Below are positions 21,331-31,237 of a stretch of 64,000 nucleotides of DNA, piece after piece (within the stretch, counting starts at the first letter, position 1; the number at the start of each line of letters is the position of its first letter). The DNA is taken from NCBI GenBank assembly GCA_933207985.1, contig OW240917.1:97831623-97895622 (forward strand). Reading direction: 5' to 3'. The notes beneath the pieces were generated by a model. The model was given only the letters and a program-made list of their open reading frames with translations. It did no database searches and had not been told where the DNA came from. A program made the position numbers and the translations under genes. The DNA is from Pelobates cultripes (taxonomy: Eukaryota; Chordata; Amphibia; Anura; Pelobatidae).

Positions 21331-22554
21331 TAAGCTTAATAACAGTGAAGCACTATAAAGGTATGAGGCTCTGGGGGAGCCAAAAGTCTGACCTGTCTGC
21401 CATGGAGCAGTAACGAAAGAGGAACATTTTGTTTTGATCAGAACATGTACTATTGACTCCGTCCTGAAGGGGTTAATAGCTAAGTAACAGCCATGGAGGT
21501 GTTTCTGCCCCCAATTATAAAATAGGCGATTTTTATTGAAATCAGCACTATTACAAAGGATCAAAAAATGTGACATAATCCAGAGTATTGAGTATTGAAA
21601 GACAGCTCATATTTATTTACAACTACATCTGGTAGTCGGGCAGTGCCGTGGATTTAAAAAAGATACGGCCTGCTTAACATCTTTGCTAAGAAAAGGGCTG
21701 CCAAGGCCACCAAAATGTATTTCTGGGCATACATGATGACAGGCAGCGGATGAAAAGTAATTTATTTTCTGCAATATATGTGATAGATTAATTGAACTAT
21801 ATATCCCAGAGTGTTGGTGTGCACGTTAAACACTGCTTATGGAATAAGCTCAACTGTGCTGTAGAAAGTTCAGTGAGAATTATAATGGATTGATTCACTG
21901 TCTGTTCTTCATCACTTTAGCTGCATAAACTATGTATTAGCAGAAAACGATAGTATTTTTTTTTATTTATTTTTTTGTTTTTCTATTTAATTTTAATGCA
22001 TTGTTATTTAAAACTTAAAAAAAATAAAAGATAACTGTTGTGCCACTTATTTTCCTAAGAATGCTAACTTGCCTCTATTTTACAGTTCACGCTAATAAAA
22101 AAAAATACACTGTATTTCATAGAAACAGAAAACTATTAAAATACCATTGTATGTTCTGTATTGCATGGCTGGATATGAGAAAAAAAAAGTGCATGATTCA
22201 TTGTGTTCAACAGACAGGTACAATAAAGAAAAACAGAACTAGGGGACCAGAATTATATATCTGATGAGGATATTCACCATCATCCAGATATTTCAGTGCC
22301 TGTTGTGGTGCAAATTTGATCTCCCTTCCTAGCAGAGTTAAATAATGTCATGCTGCCACCTAGAGGAAGCAATCATAATTCAAAGTTATATTACAAAAAA
22401 ATATTTGAGATTTATCATCATTACAAAGCCTAGTAAATTTATTGATTATTATTAGATATTGCCAACTATTTTTAGCATTATTTAAAAACATCAATCTGAT
22501 GTAAGGATTGGAGAACAGTGTTTGAGATACAAAAAAATTGTATTTTATTTTGAT
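21331..22554. other. Intergenic, nothing recognised
   Basis: AT-rich non-coding sequence with poly-A/poly-T runs (21956-21990, 22016-22028). No element ends or genes seen. Confidence 0.5.
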
Positions 22555-23047
22555 CTACTCTAATGTGTCATATGTGGATGGTTTTATTCATGAGAGCAAA
22601 AAGAAGCACAGAAGAATTGTAGATTATGCTAACGTAGTGTACAGATAATCTTAATTTTAATAATGACAGGAGGCGAGTATTTTGCATAAACTTTCTTTAC
22701 TTTATGCCTCCAGCAGCACAAGTCAATCAATCAAAAGAAAAATGTTTTAACCAATCAGAGTCCAGTACATCCAGCATATAAATCCCAATCAGAGTCCAGT
22801 ACATCCAGCATATAAGGCACTTATATGCTGGATGTACTGGACTCTGATTGGTTAAAACATTTTTCTTTTGATTGATTGACTTGTGCTGCTGGAGGCATAA
22901 AGTAAAGAAAGTTTATGCAAAATACTCGCCTCCTGTCATTATTAAAATTAAGATTATCTGTACACTACGTTAGCATAATCTACAATTCTTCTGTGCTTCT
23001 TTTTGTTCTCATGAATAAAACCATCCACATATGACACATTAGAGTAG
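22555..23047. repeat. Large palindrome built from DIRS terminal repeats
   Basis: Left arm 22555-22814 and right arm 22821-23047 are nearly perfect inverted copies. The inner ~180 bp of each arm is the DIRS terminal repeat (TATGCTGGATGTACTGG ... CTCGCCTCCTGTC ... CATAATCTACAATT). The outer ~60 bp (TTCTGTGCTTCTTTTTG ... CACATTAGAGTAG) is not DIRS but is mirrored too. The left arm has a short extra copy of its inner end (22751-22780 and 22786-22814). Confidence 0.9.
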
Positions 23048-23396
23048 ACAATTGACCTCTGTTTTACAAGGCGATGTCAAGCTGAAAGAAATAGAAACAA
23101 GTGAAAGGCGTGGGAAAACAACTGTTGTCCACATAACAACGTCTATTCTGAATTTTTAAATTTAATAATGTATAACGTTTCTACCTCTTGAATACTTTAA
23201 TCCTGTGAATAACGTGTGATACAACTGTGATCTGAGAGTGATGTGTTGGCTAGCTATCGTCATGTGAGTTAAGCGTCCCCTGGTTCCGTTTGTACCTCTA
23301 TCCTATAGCATGTGTCCCTTAGAGTAACTAATTACCAATTAGAGAACCTAAAACAGTCCCAAGAGTATAGGGAGGGAAAGAAGAAAAGGGGAGGGA

Positions 23397-23490
23397 AAAT
23401 ACTCGCCTCCTGTCATTATTAAAATTAAGATTATCTGTACACTACGTTAGCATAATCTACAATTTTATTACATGACAGGAGGCTTCCTAT
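23397..23490 (-). repeat. DIRS element 2: internal complementary copy of the terminal repeat
   Basis: CTCGCCTCCTGTCATTATT through CATAATCTACAATT, matching the right palindrome arm (22915-22990) and the corresponding place in element 1 (18402-18475), directly downstream of the recombinase gene. Confidence 0.8.
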
Positions 23491-23499
23491 TTTGCATTT

Positions 23500-24420
23500 T
23501 TAACGCTGCGGTAAAAACGAAAAGGACGCGTGCGATGATTGGCGAAAATAAAACACCCTGAAGGTATTTTCCCTGGTCCAATCCGCTGTACGTAAAATAT
23601 CCGTCAAAGAGGCTCCCGTCAAAAAGGCCCTAGATGCCGCCGCCACCCTAACCGAATGGGCCCCAAAACTAGTGTCAATTCCGGCTAGAGATAGTAACCA
23701 TCTTATCCACCTGGCTAGTGTAGTTGTAGTAACTGGTTTGTAAGGTTTGGTGTACGAAATTAACAATTGTCCGGTTCCGGAAGACCAAAGGGGTGCCGTA
23801 ACCTCTACATAGCGGAGCAGAGTATTGACGACACAAAGGCGAGGGACCGTCGGAAAAAATGGGCAGGACACAGACTTTGAATCCGTCTTCGTCCTGCGTG
23901 ATATCAAAAACGTAACACCGACGGGGGTTATAGAAAACCCGTCTACGTCGAATGCCCGAACATCCGAAACCCGTCGAAAGGAGACTAAGCATAACAACAA
24001 GGTGAGTTTGGCGGTCAATTGTCTGAGTGACAGGGCCGTGTTATCAGGCCAATCCCGGATGAAACGAATAACCACATCTACATCCCATAGTCGGTGATAT
24101 TTCGGAGCTGGTGGTCTGGCTAATTTGATGCCCCGTAATAGCCTGCACACCAAGGCTTCTTGACCCACTGGGGTACTGTTAATAGGAATATGCACGCCGA
24201 GATAGCGGAGCGAGTAACATTAATAGATTGGTATGATTTTCCAGTGGAGAACAGGTAGGAAAGGAAATATAGTATGGCCGAGACAGGTGCTGTAAAGGGA
24301 TCAAGGCCCCGTCCCAGACACCAGCGGTCCCATACATCCCATGCTGCCATGTAGCTACGTCTTGTACCCGGTGCCCATGAGTCCCATAGGAGATCTTTAG
24401 TCGCTTTCGATAGATCTGAA
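23500..24420 (-). pseudogene. DIRS tyrosine recombinase
   Basis: Tyrosine recombinases integrate the circular DNA copy of DIRS elements without target duplication. The core-binding domain starts near 24417 (DLSKATKDLLWDSW, PGTRRSYMAAW) in the same frame as the RT region. After a frameshift near 24190 the catalytic domain continues from 24195 to 23500. Visible catalytic residues are the Arg of RRVSDVRAF, the HxxR of GAHSVR and the tyrosine of VFYFR near the C-terminus. One frameshift separates it from an intact enzyme. Confidence 0.85.
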
Positions 24421-26304
24421 ACTGCCCAAGATCCCCTGAAAGAGTCCAGACTACCAATTCTAGACGGTTCTGCAATATTAGTGGGTGAGGCTCCGCACTC
24501 GGGTTCGTGAGAAGCATTGGAAACGTTGGTAGTACTAGTGGATGGTCCTGCGACAACGCTAGTAGGTCCGGGAACCATGCTTGGCTTCTCCACAATGGTG
24601 CTACTAGTATCAACGATGTTTTGGTCATACGTAGTTTGTGAAGCACCCTCGCCAGCATCGAAAACGGTGGGAAAGCATATGCTCCTATCGAGGGCCAGTG
24701 TTGTAGGAATGCATCTACTGCCTCGCTCTGCGGGTCTGGTAACCAGCTGTAATACCTTGGTAGTTGCGCATTCGTGCGTGATGCAAAAAGGTCTATGTGC
24801 AGCTCTCCTCTGAGTGTTCTCACCATATTGAAGATCGTTGTGTCCAGGTGCCAATCGCTGTTGTCCCGCCAATGACGTGAGAACCAATCCGCGGTGAGGT
24901 TGTTGAGACCCAGTAAGTACTCTACTCTGACAGGTATGTTGTGTGGGAGACAAAAGCAGTATATGTCCTTGGTAGCCTCTGTCAACGCTCGTGACCTGGC
25001 TCCCCCCAGATGGTTTACGTACTGGACCGCGGATATATTGTCCATGCGTAGAAGTATGCAACAATTGGACATGTGCTTGGCTAGGCTGCAGATAGCAAAG
25101 GAACCGGCTATCAGTTCCAGGCAATTGATGTGAAGTCGTTTCTCTTCTTATGACCAAGGTCCCCCCGTGGACGCGTGTGTGCAGTCGGCTCCCCAGCCCC
25201 ACAGGCCGGCGTCCGATTCCAGAATAAAGTCCGGGTTCGGGCCGAATATGGCTCTGCCATTCCAAGCTTCCATGTGAAGGAGCCACCAACGAAGTTCCGA
25301 TCTCCTGGTCGTACGAGTGCCCCCGTCTTAGGTGGTGAGCTTTCAATCTTTGCATGGCCCGATAATGAAGGGGTCCCGGGAAAATTGCTTGTATGGAGGA
25401 TGACAGCAGTCCTACTATCCTGGCCAGGAGTCTCAGAGGGACCGTGTCTCTCCGCAGAAAACGCTGTATCTCCTTCCGAATGTTCGCAATCTTCGATTTG
25501 GGAAAGCATAGCGTGCATGATACTGAATCTATCTCGAATCCGAGAAACTGGACTGTTCTTGATAGGGAGAGCAACGACTTTTCTCTGTTCACTATGAAGC
25601 CTAAGGACTCCAGAAAGTGCACTATAAATTTTGTCTGAGATCGAAGCCTGGATGCACTTTCACAGAATATCAGGATGTCGTCAAGGTATATTAGGCAGCG
25701 GGTACCCAATGTCCGTAAGTGCGCCACTGCTGGTTTGAGTAGTTTTGTGAAGCACCAAGGGGCGGAACTGAGTCCAAACGGGAGACACATGAATTGACAC
25801 GTGCGACCTCTCCAGTGGAAATGAAGGAATGGCCGACTGGACTGGGCTATCTGGACCGATAAGTAGGCGTCCTTTAAATCCAAGCGAGTGAACCAGTCGT
25901 GTTCCAGGAGTAAGTCTCTGAGGAGGTGAATGCCCTCCATTTTGAAGTGTCTGTAGGATACGAATGCGTTCAGATCTCGCAGATTAATGATGGGTCGGTA
26001 GTCTCCCGTCTTCTTTTGGACAACAAATATATTGCTGATGAAACCCGCGTCCCTTGAAGAACAGGCTTCGAATCTCGTTGTCTATGAGTTTGGCATGTCC
26101 CGCTGACTTTCTTATCGGTTGTGGGCGACGTGCCTGGGTCGGAGTGTCTGTAAAATCTATCTCGTAACCCTTGATCGTTCGGAGGATCCAAGCGTCGGAG
26201 GATATCTTTTCCCAATTCTGTGAAAAGAGAGACAGCCTGCCAGCAGTTAAATGAGATTGGCAATACATTGGCCTTTGAGTGCTCACCTGTATTGATGCGC
26301 CCAC
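24179..26304 (-). pseudogene. DIRS reverse transcriptase / RNase H / methyltransferase-like region
   Basis: This polyprotein copies the element RNA. RT begins near 26300 (GRLSLFSQNW, IDNEIRSLFFKG), shifts frame near 26050 and continues with NIFVVQKKTGDYRP, FTRLDLKDAYLSV, and the catalytic YLDDILIF near 25680. Another shift around 25310 precedes RNase H, whose end is visible as MDNISAVQYVNHLGG and TADWFSRHW (25050-24850). Next comes DLFASRTNAQLPRYYSW with AYAFPPFSM, matching the DIRS N6-adenine-methyltransferase-like domain (~24840-24600). Order and overlap with the recombinase are as in vertebrate DIRS. At least two frameshifts make it inactive. Confidence 0.85.
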
Positions 26305-27565
26305 GGCCGCGGGTGCGAGCCCCTCTGGGACGGAAGGAACTTCTAGTGAACGGTGGTCTCGATGGGAAGAAAGCTTGCGACGCTTGATTCCTGGGGCCTG
26401 TCGGCCAGAAGCGGCTGGTGGCTCGGCCCCGTTGGCAACCAGCCCTGCCGAAAACCCCTCTGTATGTTGTGGGTTTGCGGAAGACTTGTTTGATCGAAGT
26501 TTGTGCTTTGCTTAAAGTAGTGAACAAATTCACATGTTTCTTCAATTCGCAGATGAACGACTCCCCAAACAATTGGCCGTTGGCCTGTGGGCCCAACTCC
26601 TTTTTTCCAAGCTCCAGAAGTTTGGAGTCCATTTTTAGCAAAGCAGCCTTGCGTCTCTCCGCACATAGGGCGGCGTTAGTATTGCCCAACATGCAGATTG
26701 CGCGTTGTGCCCATTCCCGGATGTCGTGGGCGTCTAGAACATTGCCTCCCGTGAGGGCGTCATCAGCGAGGTATAAGATCTTTGCTAGTGGGCCCAGCAT
26801 GTCCAAGAGCTTATCCTGTGAAGCCTTGAGGCCCTTCTTGATGCCTTTGCGTGGATCACGGCCCACTCGCGACATGAACAGGACTACCATAGTATCAAAT
26901 TCCGGGGTATGAGCAATCTTGTCCGGAAGTATGGGTCTCGGACACTCGGCCTTTAGTCTTGCACGCACTTCTTTTTCCATCGGCTGTCTCAGCCAGAAGT
27001 GGATGAATTGGGCCAGGTGGTCCGGGAGACACCACTCCGATGACCTTGTGCGGGGGTCGAACATCGGCGTGCCCTGGGGGTCCAGGAAAGCGTCCTCTTC
27101 CGGACTGTCCGCCTGGATGCAGGGTTTCCTATGCCCATGACGGGCGTCCTGGTCTTCGACTAGGTCAGACCCTGGGTCACCCCGGTGTGTGTCAAACCAG
27201 TCCTCCTCTTTGGACGGGGAGTCCTCCGCCTTCCACTCATCCATAACCTCCAGTCCGGGAGGCGAATTATGTTCCTCCTCATCAGAGGACGACAGTGGAA
27301 GGGTAGAAGGGCCCTGGCATTCCGTCTGGCGGCTCCTCTTCAACGGGGCCTTGCCCTTCGAGTTTTGTGGGGCTGGGCCACTGCCCTTCCAATGCCTCTT
27401 AGATGTGACAAGGTCCCCTGTAGCCCTCTCCGGGTCTTTAATATCAGGGTCCCCACTCGAATTATGGACCAACAATTTGGCTACAGCCTTCTCCATCGAG
27501 GCCACCACCGCGGAGTTGATCATCGACTGGATGTTGGGTTGGGTTGGCTGAGAAGATTCACTCAT
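25970..27565 (-). CDS. DIRS gag (531 aa, overlapping RT)
   Basis: ATG at 27565. The first ~150 residues are acidic, Ser/Pro-rich and low-complexity. The middle holds the conserved DIRS gag block (DHLAQFIHFWLRQP, DTMVVLFMSRVGRDP, KILYLADDAL, IREWAQRAICMLGNTN) followed by an Arg/Phe/Gly-rich tail. It aligns by eye along its length with the gag of DIRS element 1. From about 26300 it overlaps the RT region in another frame; the last ~100 residues are probably an out-of-frame reading of RT. Gag would form the particle. No stop interrupts the conserved part. Confidence 0.8.
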   Translation of the reverse strand: MSESSQPTQPNIQSMINSAVVASMEKAVAKLLVHNSSGDPDIKDPERATGDLVTSKRHWKGSGPAPQNSKGKAPLKRSRQTECQGPSTLPLSSSDEEEHNSPPGLEVMDEWKAEDSPSKEEDWFDTHRGDPGSDLVEDQDARHGHRKPCIQADSPEEDAFLDPQGTPMFDPRTRSSEWCLPDHLAQFIHFWLRQPMEKEVRARLKAECPRPILPDKIAHTPEFDTMVVLFMSRVGRDPRKGIKKGLKASQDKLLDMLGPLAKILYLADDALTGGNVLDAHDIREWAQRAICMLGNTNAALCAERRKAALLKMDSKLLELGKKELGPQANGQLFGESFICELKKHVNLFTTLSKAQTSIKQVFRKPTTYRGVFGRAGCQRGRATSRFWPTGPRNQASQAFFPSRPPFTRSSFRPRGARTRGRGRINTGEHSKANVLPISFNCWQAVSLFTELGKDILRRLDPPNDQGLRDRFYRHSDPGTSPTTDKKVSGTCQTHRQRDSKPVLQGTRVSSAIYLLSKRRRETTDPSLICEI

Positions 27566-28848
27566 TTTGAGTTAGTCTGCCTGTGGAAGACAGGACAGGG
27601 TCAGTTACCGAAGTACTGGAGTAGTGAATGGTAATAGTAATACTGTGGCTTTCCACTTACGACTGGGGTTCCCCAGTGTATATAATGGACCCAGATGGTT
27701 CAATGACCGGTCCTGTAAGGTATAGCACCGCTGGCTGTAATCATGGGCTAGTGAGGGGGTCACCCTCTGTGAGACCGGGATGAGCAGTCATAAATTAACA
27801 TGGGAAATTCGTCTAGGCTGTGTCGCCTGATAATGATCTGGGACGTGTCCCAATAATAATAGCCCAATGGAAACCTATTACCGTAGGTTCCGCCTCCGTT
27901 GGTTGGGAGGAATTTACGGGTCACCCGAGTCGTAATGTGGAGGGTGCCTGTACTGCGTATCTGCAGAATGCTATTAGGGAGGTCACCCCAAATTTTTACA
28001 GCTTGGTGCAGTTAAAGCACACACCTAGGGGTCACCCAGCGCAGGGGGGTCACCCCGTTAATACCAATAATCAGTGTGCTTGTGGGGGGTCACCCCACTC
28101 AGAGAGTCACCTCTGGAGAGTACACTCTTGTAATGTGTGATAATCAGGGAGTGTCTCTTTAAATCTGTATACAGATGGTTCCTGAAATCCTCAAATTGCT
28201 GTTAGATTGATATTTAAGGTGTATGATTAAGTTCCACAAACAGAGCTGTCTGCCCCTTTAATATGCAGTCCAAACATCCAATCCTTGAAGTATTATAACA
28301 GTTGGTATCCACTTGGTTGGTTGAGGGTAGTGAGAAGGGGAGGCAGACCGTTTGAATGACGGTCTGCCAGTAATCAAGATGGCCGACCTGGATCTCGCGG
28401 TCTTCCGCGGGATCCAAGATGGCCGCCGTTCGTGACAAAACGCTGCGCGGTCGTGGTGTTAGCCGCGATCGCGGACACCGGCTAACACTATCGGGAAAAC
28501 TGAGCCTCCCCGCTCCCACCCCCCCACTCAGATCCCCCCCCGGAGGGTAACACCTGCGCCTCTAATGATGAGCGCGATCGCGGCAGCTAGCCGCGATCGG
28601 GAAGTGAAAGGGCTGACAGAGGGGGATCCCCAGCAGGGGAAGAGCAGTGACAGGGAGAGGTATGAGAAGGGATTTTAGAAACACAGTTAAAGCAAACGGA
28701 AAAACAACAATAATCCTAACCATGTACACTAAATCTGAAGTAATCCCAGAACTTAATATCTATGGAATAAAGATAGCAGAAAAAAGTACTCTGACCTGTG
28801 CCTTGGCTAGAGCAGCAAAGAAAGAGGAAATGGAACGCCTGTCAGGGA
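27566..28848 (-). mobile_element. DIRS element 2: 5' leader with GGTCACCC repeats and CpG-rich part
   Basis: Upstream of gag, GGTCACCC and close variants occur about seven times between 27750 and 28115. Further up (28320-28600) is a CpG-rich stretch with two CAAGATGGCC motifs (28375-28384, 28415-28424), a hairpin GCAGACCGT/ACGGTCTGC (28343-28367) and GCGATCGCGG motifs. This is a plausible promoter region of the element (inference). Confidence 0.55.
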
Positions 28849-28900
28849 CTTATATGCTGGATGTACTGGACTCTGATTGGTTAAAACATTTTTCTTTTGA
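28849..28900 (-). repeat. DIRS element 2: truncated right terminal repeat
   Basis: TTATATGCTGGATGTACTGG ... TTTTTCTTTTGA matches the inner ~52 bp of the right arm of the palindrome at 22821-22872, in the orientation expected for the far end of a DIRS element. The outer ~120 bp are missing. Confidence 0.75.
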
Positions 28901-28905
28901 GGGAA

Positions 28906-30048
28906 TGAGTAAAAATGTAAAAAATAAAACTGTTAAAAAAAACAGCTGTATTAAAAATGGTTGGAGAAACCCTTTAAGGATCTGAATACTTATTTTAATG
29001 TGAATTTTCAGTCTTTTCTGTTTATTATGTTTACAACAATGACAAAAATATTTTTTTTGCTTTGTCATTATGGATTTCTGAGTATAAATGCATGTGAAAA
29101 TAATAGTATAAATTGATGATAAACAATTGAAGCATAAGGCTGCAGCATATATATATATATTTATTTTTTTTTAAATAAAGATGTCTGGGTGCTTTCTGAA
29201 TTCACTGAATTTAATAACCTAGGCATTTTTTTAATGGATATAAACTGTGCCATAGGGGTGTCAAATCAAATAGCCTACATACTAAAAGACAAGGTATGAT
29301 CAGTCCCCAGGTAATCTAAGCCACTTGGTCCTGTTAATGATCCAGTGTGAAGCTATTATAAATCAATGGATTGTCCCATAGTACTAAATGCACCCAACAA
29401 GAATGTAGACAGGGGTTTACATGCTCTAATACAAGCTATTATATATTTTCAAAATATACTTACAATATCCACCATTGCTTTAAAAAAAAACATAAAAGGT
29501 TAATGATCTACAAAGGAACATACTGTTCTAATTAAAAACCCGATAAAGGGGAATTGTTGAAAATTTCATATCTCTGGAATTTATAGTATTGAATAAAACA
29601 TTGAAAATCACCTATAACTTATGTTAAATGTTTTCATGAGATGCTCCATTTAAATCTATATGAAACATTTAACAATTTATATCACAATCCAGTTCTCACA
29701 GGGCAAAGACAGGGCAAACATTGCAATTTTAGAGGAGAAATAGAAGGATCAATGTGCAAATGGCAGAGCTTGTTGGCTAAGATGGAGGCCCCAGTTGCAG
29801 GTTAAAGATGTGTGAATTTCTACTTTTAATTGTATTCCATATCTTACAAATACATATTTGTTAACTACTGCAATAAGTAAACATAATATTAAAAACCCTA
29901 GTTTTGCCACAGTTCCCCTTTAACTTTTACCATTTAAAATAAAATATAAAAACCATGACCAGAAACAAAAAGTCATAAAATTAAACAAGCTTTCTAGCCC
30001 AGATGGATGAAACGAAAAAAAAAATGAAGGCCTTTGCTGGAGGACATT
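28906..30048. other. Intergenic with a weak dispersed repeat
   Basis: AT-rich non-coding sequence. Around 29560-29830 are blocks (CATTGAAAATCAC-TATAACTTATGTT, AAGATGGAGGCCCCAGTT, TTCTACTTTTAATTG) that return in diverged, shortened form at 43495-43660. Family unknown. Confidence 0.35.
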
Positions 30049-31121
30049 TACTGTATATACTCGAGTATAAGTCAAGTTTTTCAGCACATTTTTTGTGCTG
30101 AAAAAGCCCCACTCGACTTATACTCGAGTCACTGTATTATGGCAACTTACATTGCCATAATACAGACAAGGACCTTCGGGCTCATTACAAGCCCGGCTGT
30201 CCTGTTGGGGGCTGGCAGCGAGCTGTAACTTACCTTTCCTGCAGCTCCCTTCTCTCTCCTCTGGTCCGGTCAGCTCCCCGTCAGCTCCACTGTAAATCTC
30301 GTGAGAGCCGCGAGGTCAGAGCGTCGCCACGGGTTACCGTGGCAACGCTCCGCACGGCACTCAGACCGCGAGACTTACAGAGGGAGCAGACAGAGGAGCT
30401 GACCAGACCTGAGGAGCGAGAAGGGAGCTGACAGGAGCTGCAGGCAAGGTAAGTTACAGCTCGCTGCCAGCCCCTCTCCTACACAGCCCATGCCACTAGA
30501 CCACCAGGGAGTGAAAGCTCCCCTCCCTGGCCATGTATCAAACAGGGAGGGGGGACGAATAAAAATAACTAAAAATTTAAATAATAATAAAATAATAATA
30601 TTAAAAAAATAATAATAAACTAAAAATAAAATATTAATAATATAACAAAAAATATATATATTATAAAAATAATTAAAAAAATAATAAAAATGCCCACCCC
30701 CCACCAAGGCTCTGCATCACATACAAAATAACACACTCTGCATCACACACACACACTGCATTCATACACACACACACACTGCACTGATACACACACACAA
30801 TACACTCATACACACACACACTGCACTCATACACACACACACACTGCATTCATACACACACACACTGCACTCATACACACACACACTGCATTCATACACA
30901 CACACATACACACACTGCATTCATTATATACATACACTGTAAATAAATATTCAATTAATATAATTTTGGGGGGATATAATTTTATTTAGAAATTTACCAG
31001 TGGCTGCTGCATTTCCCACCCTAGTCTTATACTGAGTCAATAAGTTTTCCCAGTTTTTTGGGGTAAAATTAGGGGTCTCGACTTATATTCGGGTCGATCT
31101 TATACTCGAGTATATACGGTA
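30049..31121. mobile_element. DNA element with TATACTCGAGTATAAG ends
   Basis: The ends are inverted: TACTGTATATACTCGAGTATAAG on the left and, inverted, TACCGTATATACTCGAGTATAAG on the right. A second CTCGAC/CTCGAGT motif makes a hairpin at the left end (30058-30129), and a related one occurs on the right. The interior has a CpG-rich part, an AATAAT-rich part (30570-30690) and an ACACACA-TGCATTCAT array (30737-30925). TA may be the duplicated target. No transposase; superfamily not determined. Confidence 0.65.
30737..30925 (+). repeat. CA-rich minisatellite
   Basis: (CA)n runs alternating with CTGCATTCATA or CTGCACTCATA, about 20-24 bp per unit. Confidence 0.9.
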
Positions 31122-31237
31122 TATGCCCCTGCGGCTTGCAGTATTGACCAAATAAAGAGAAGTGTAAATGGAGGGGGTGCCCAAAAGGGAATATCACTGA
31201 TAGAACATTACTGGATAAACAAAACAGCTGTGCCTAT

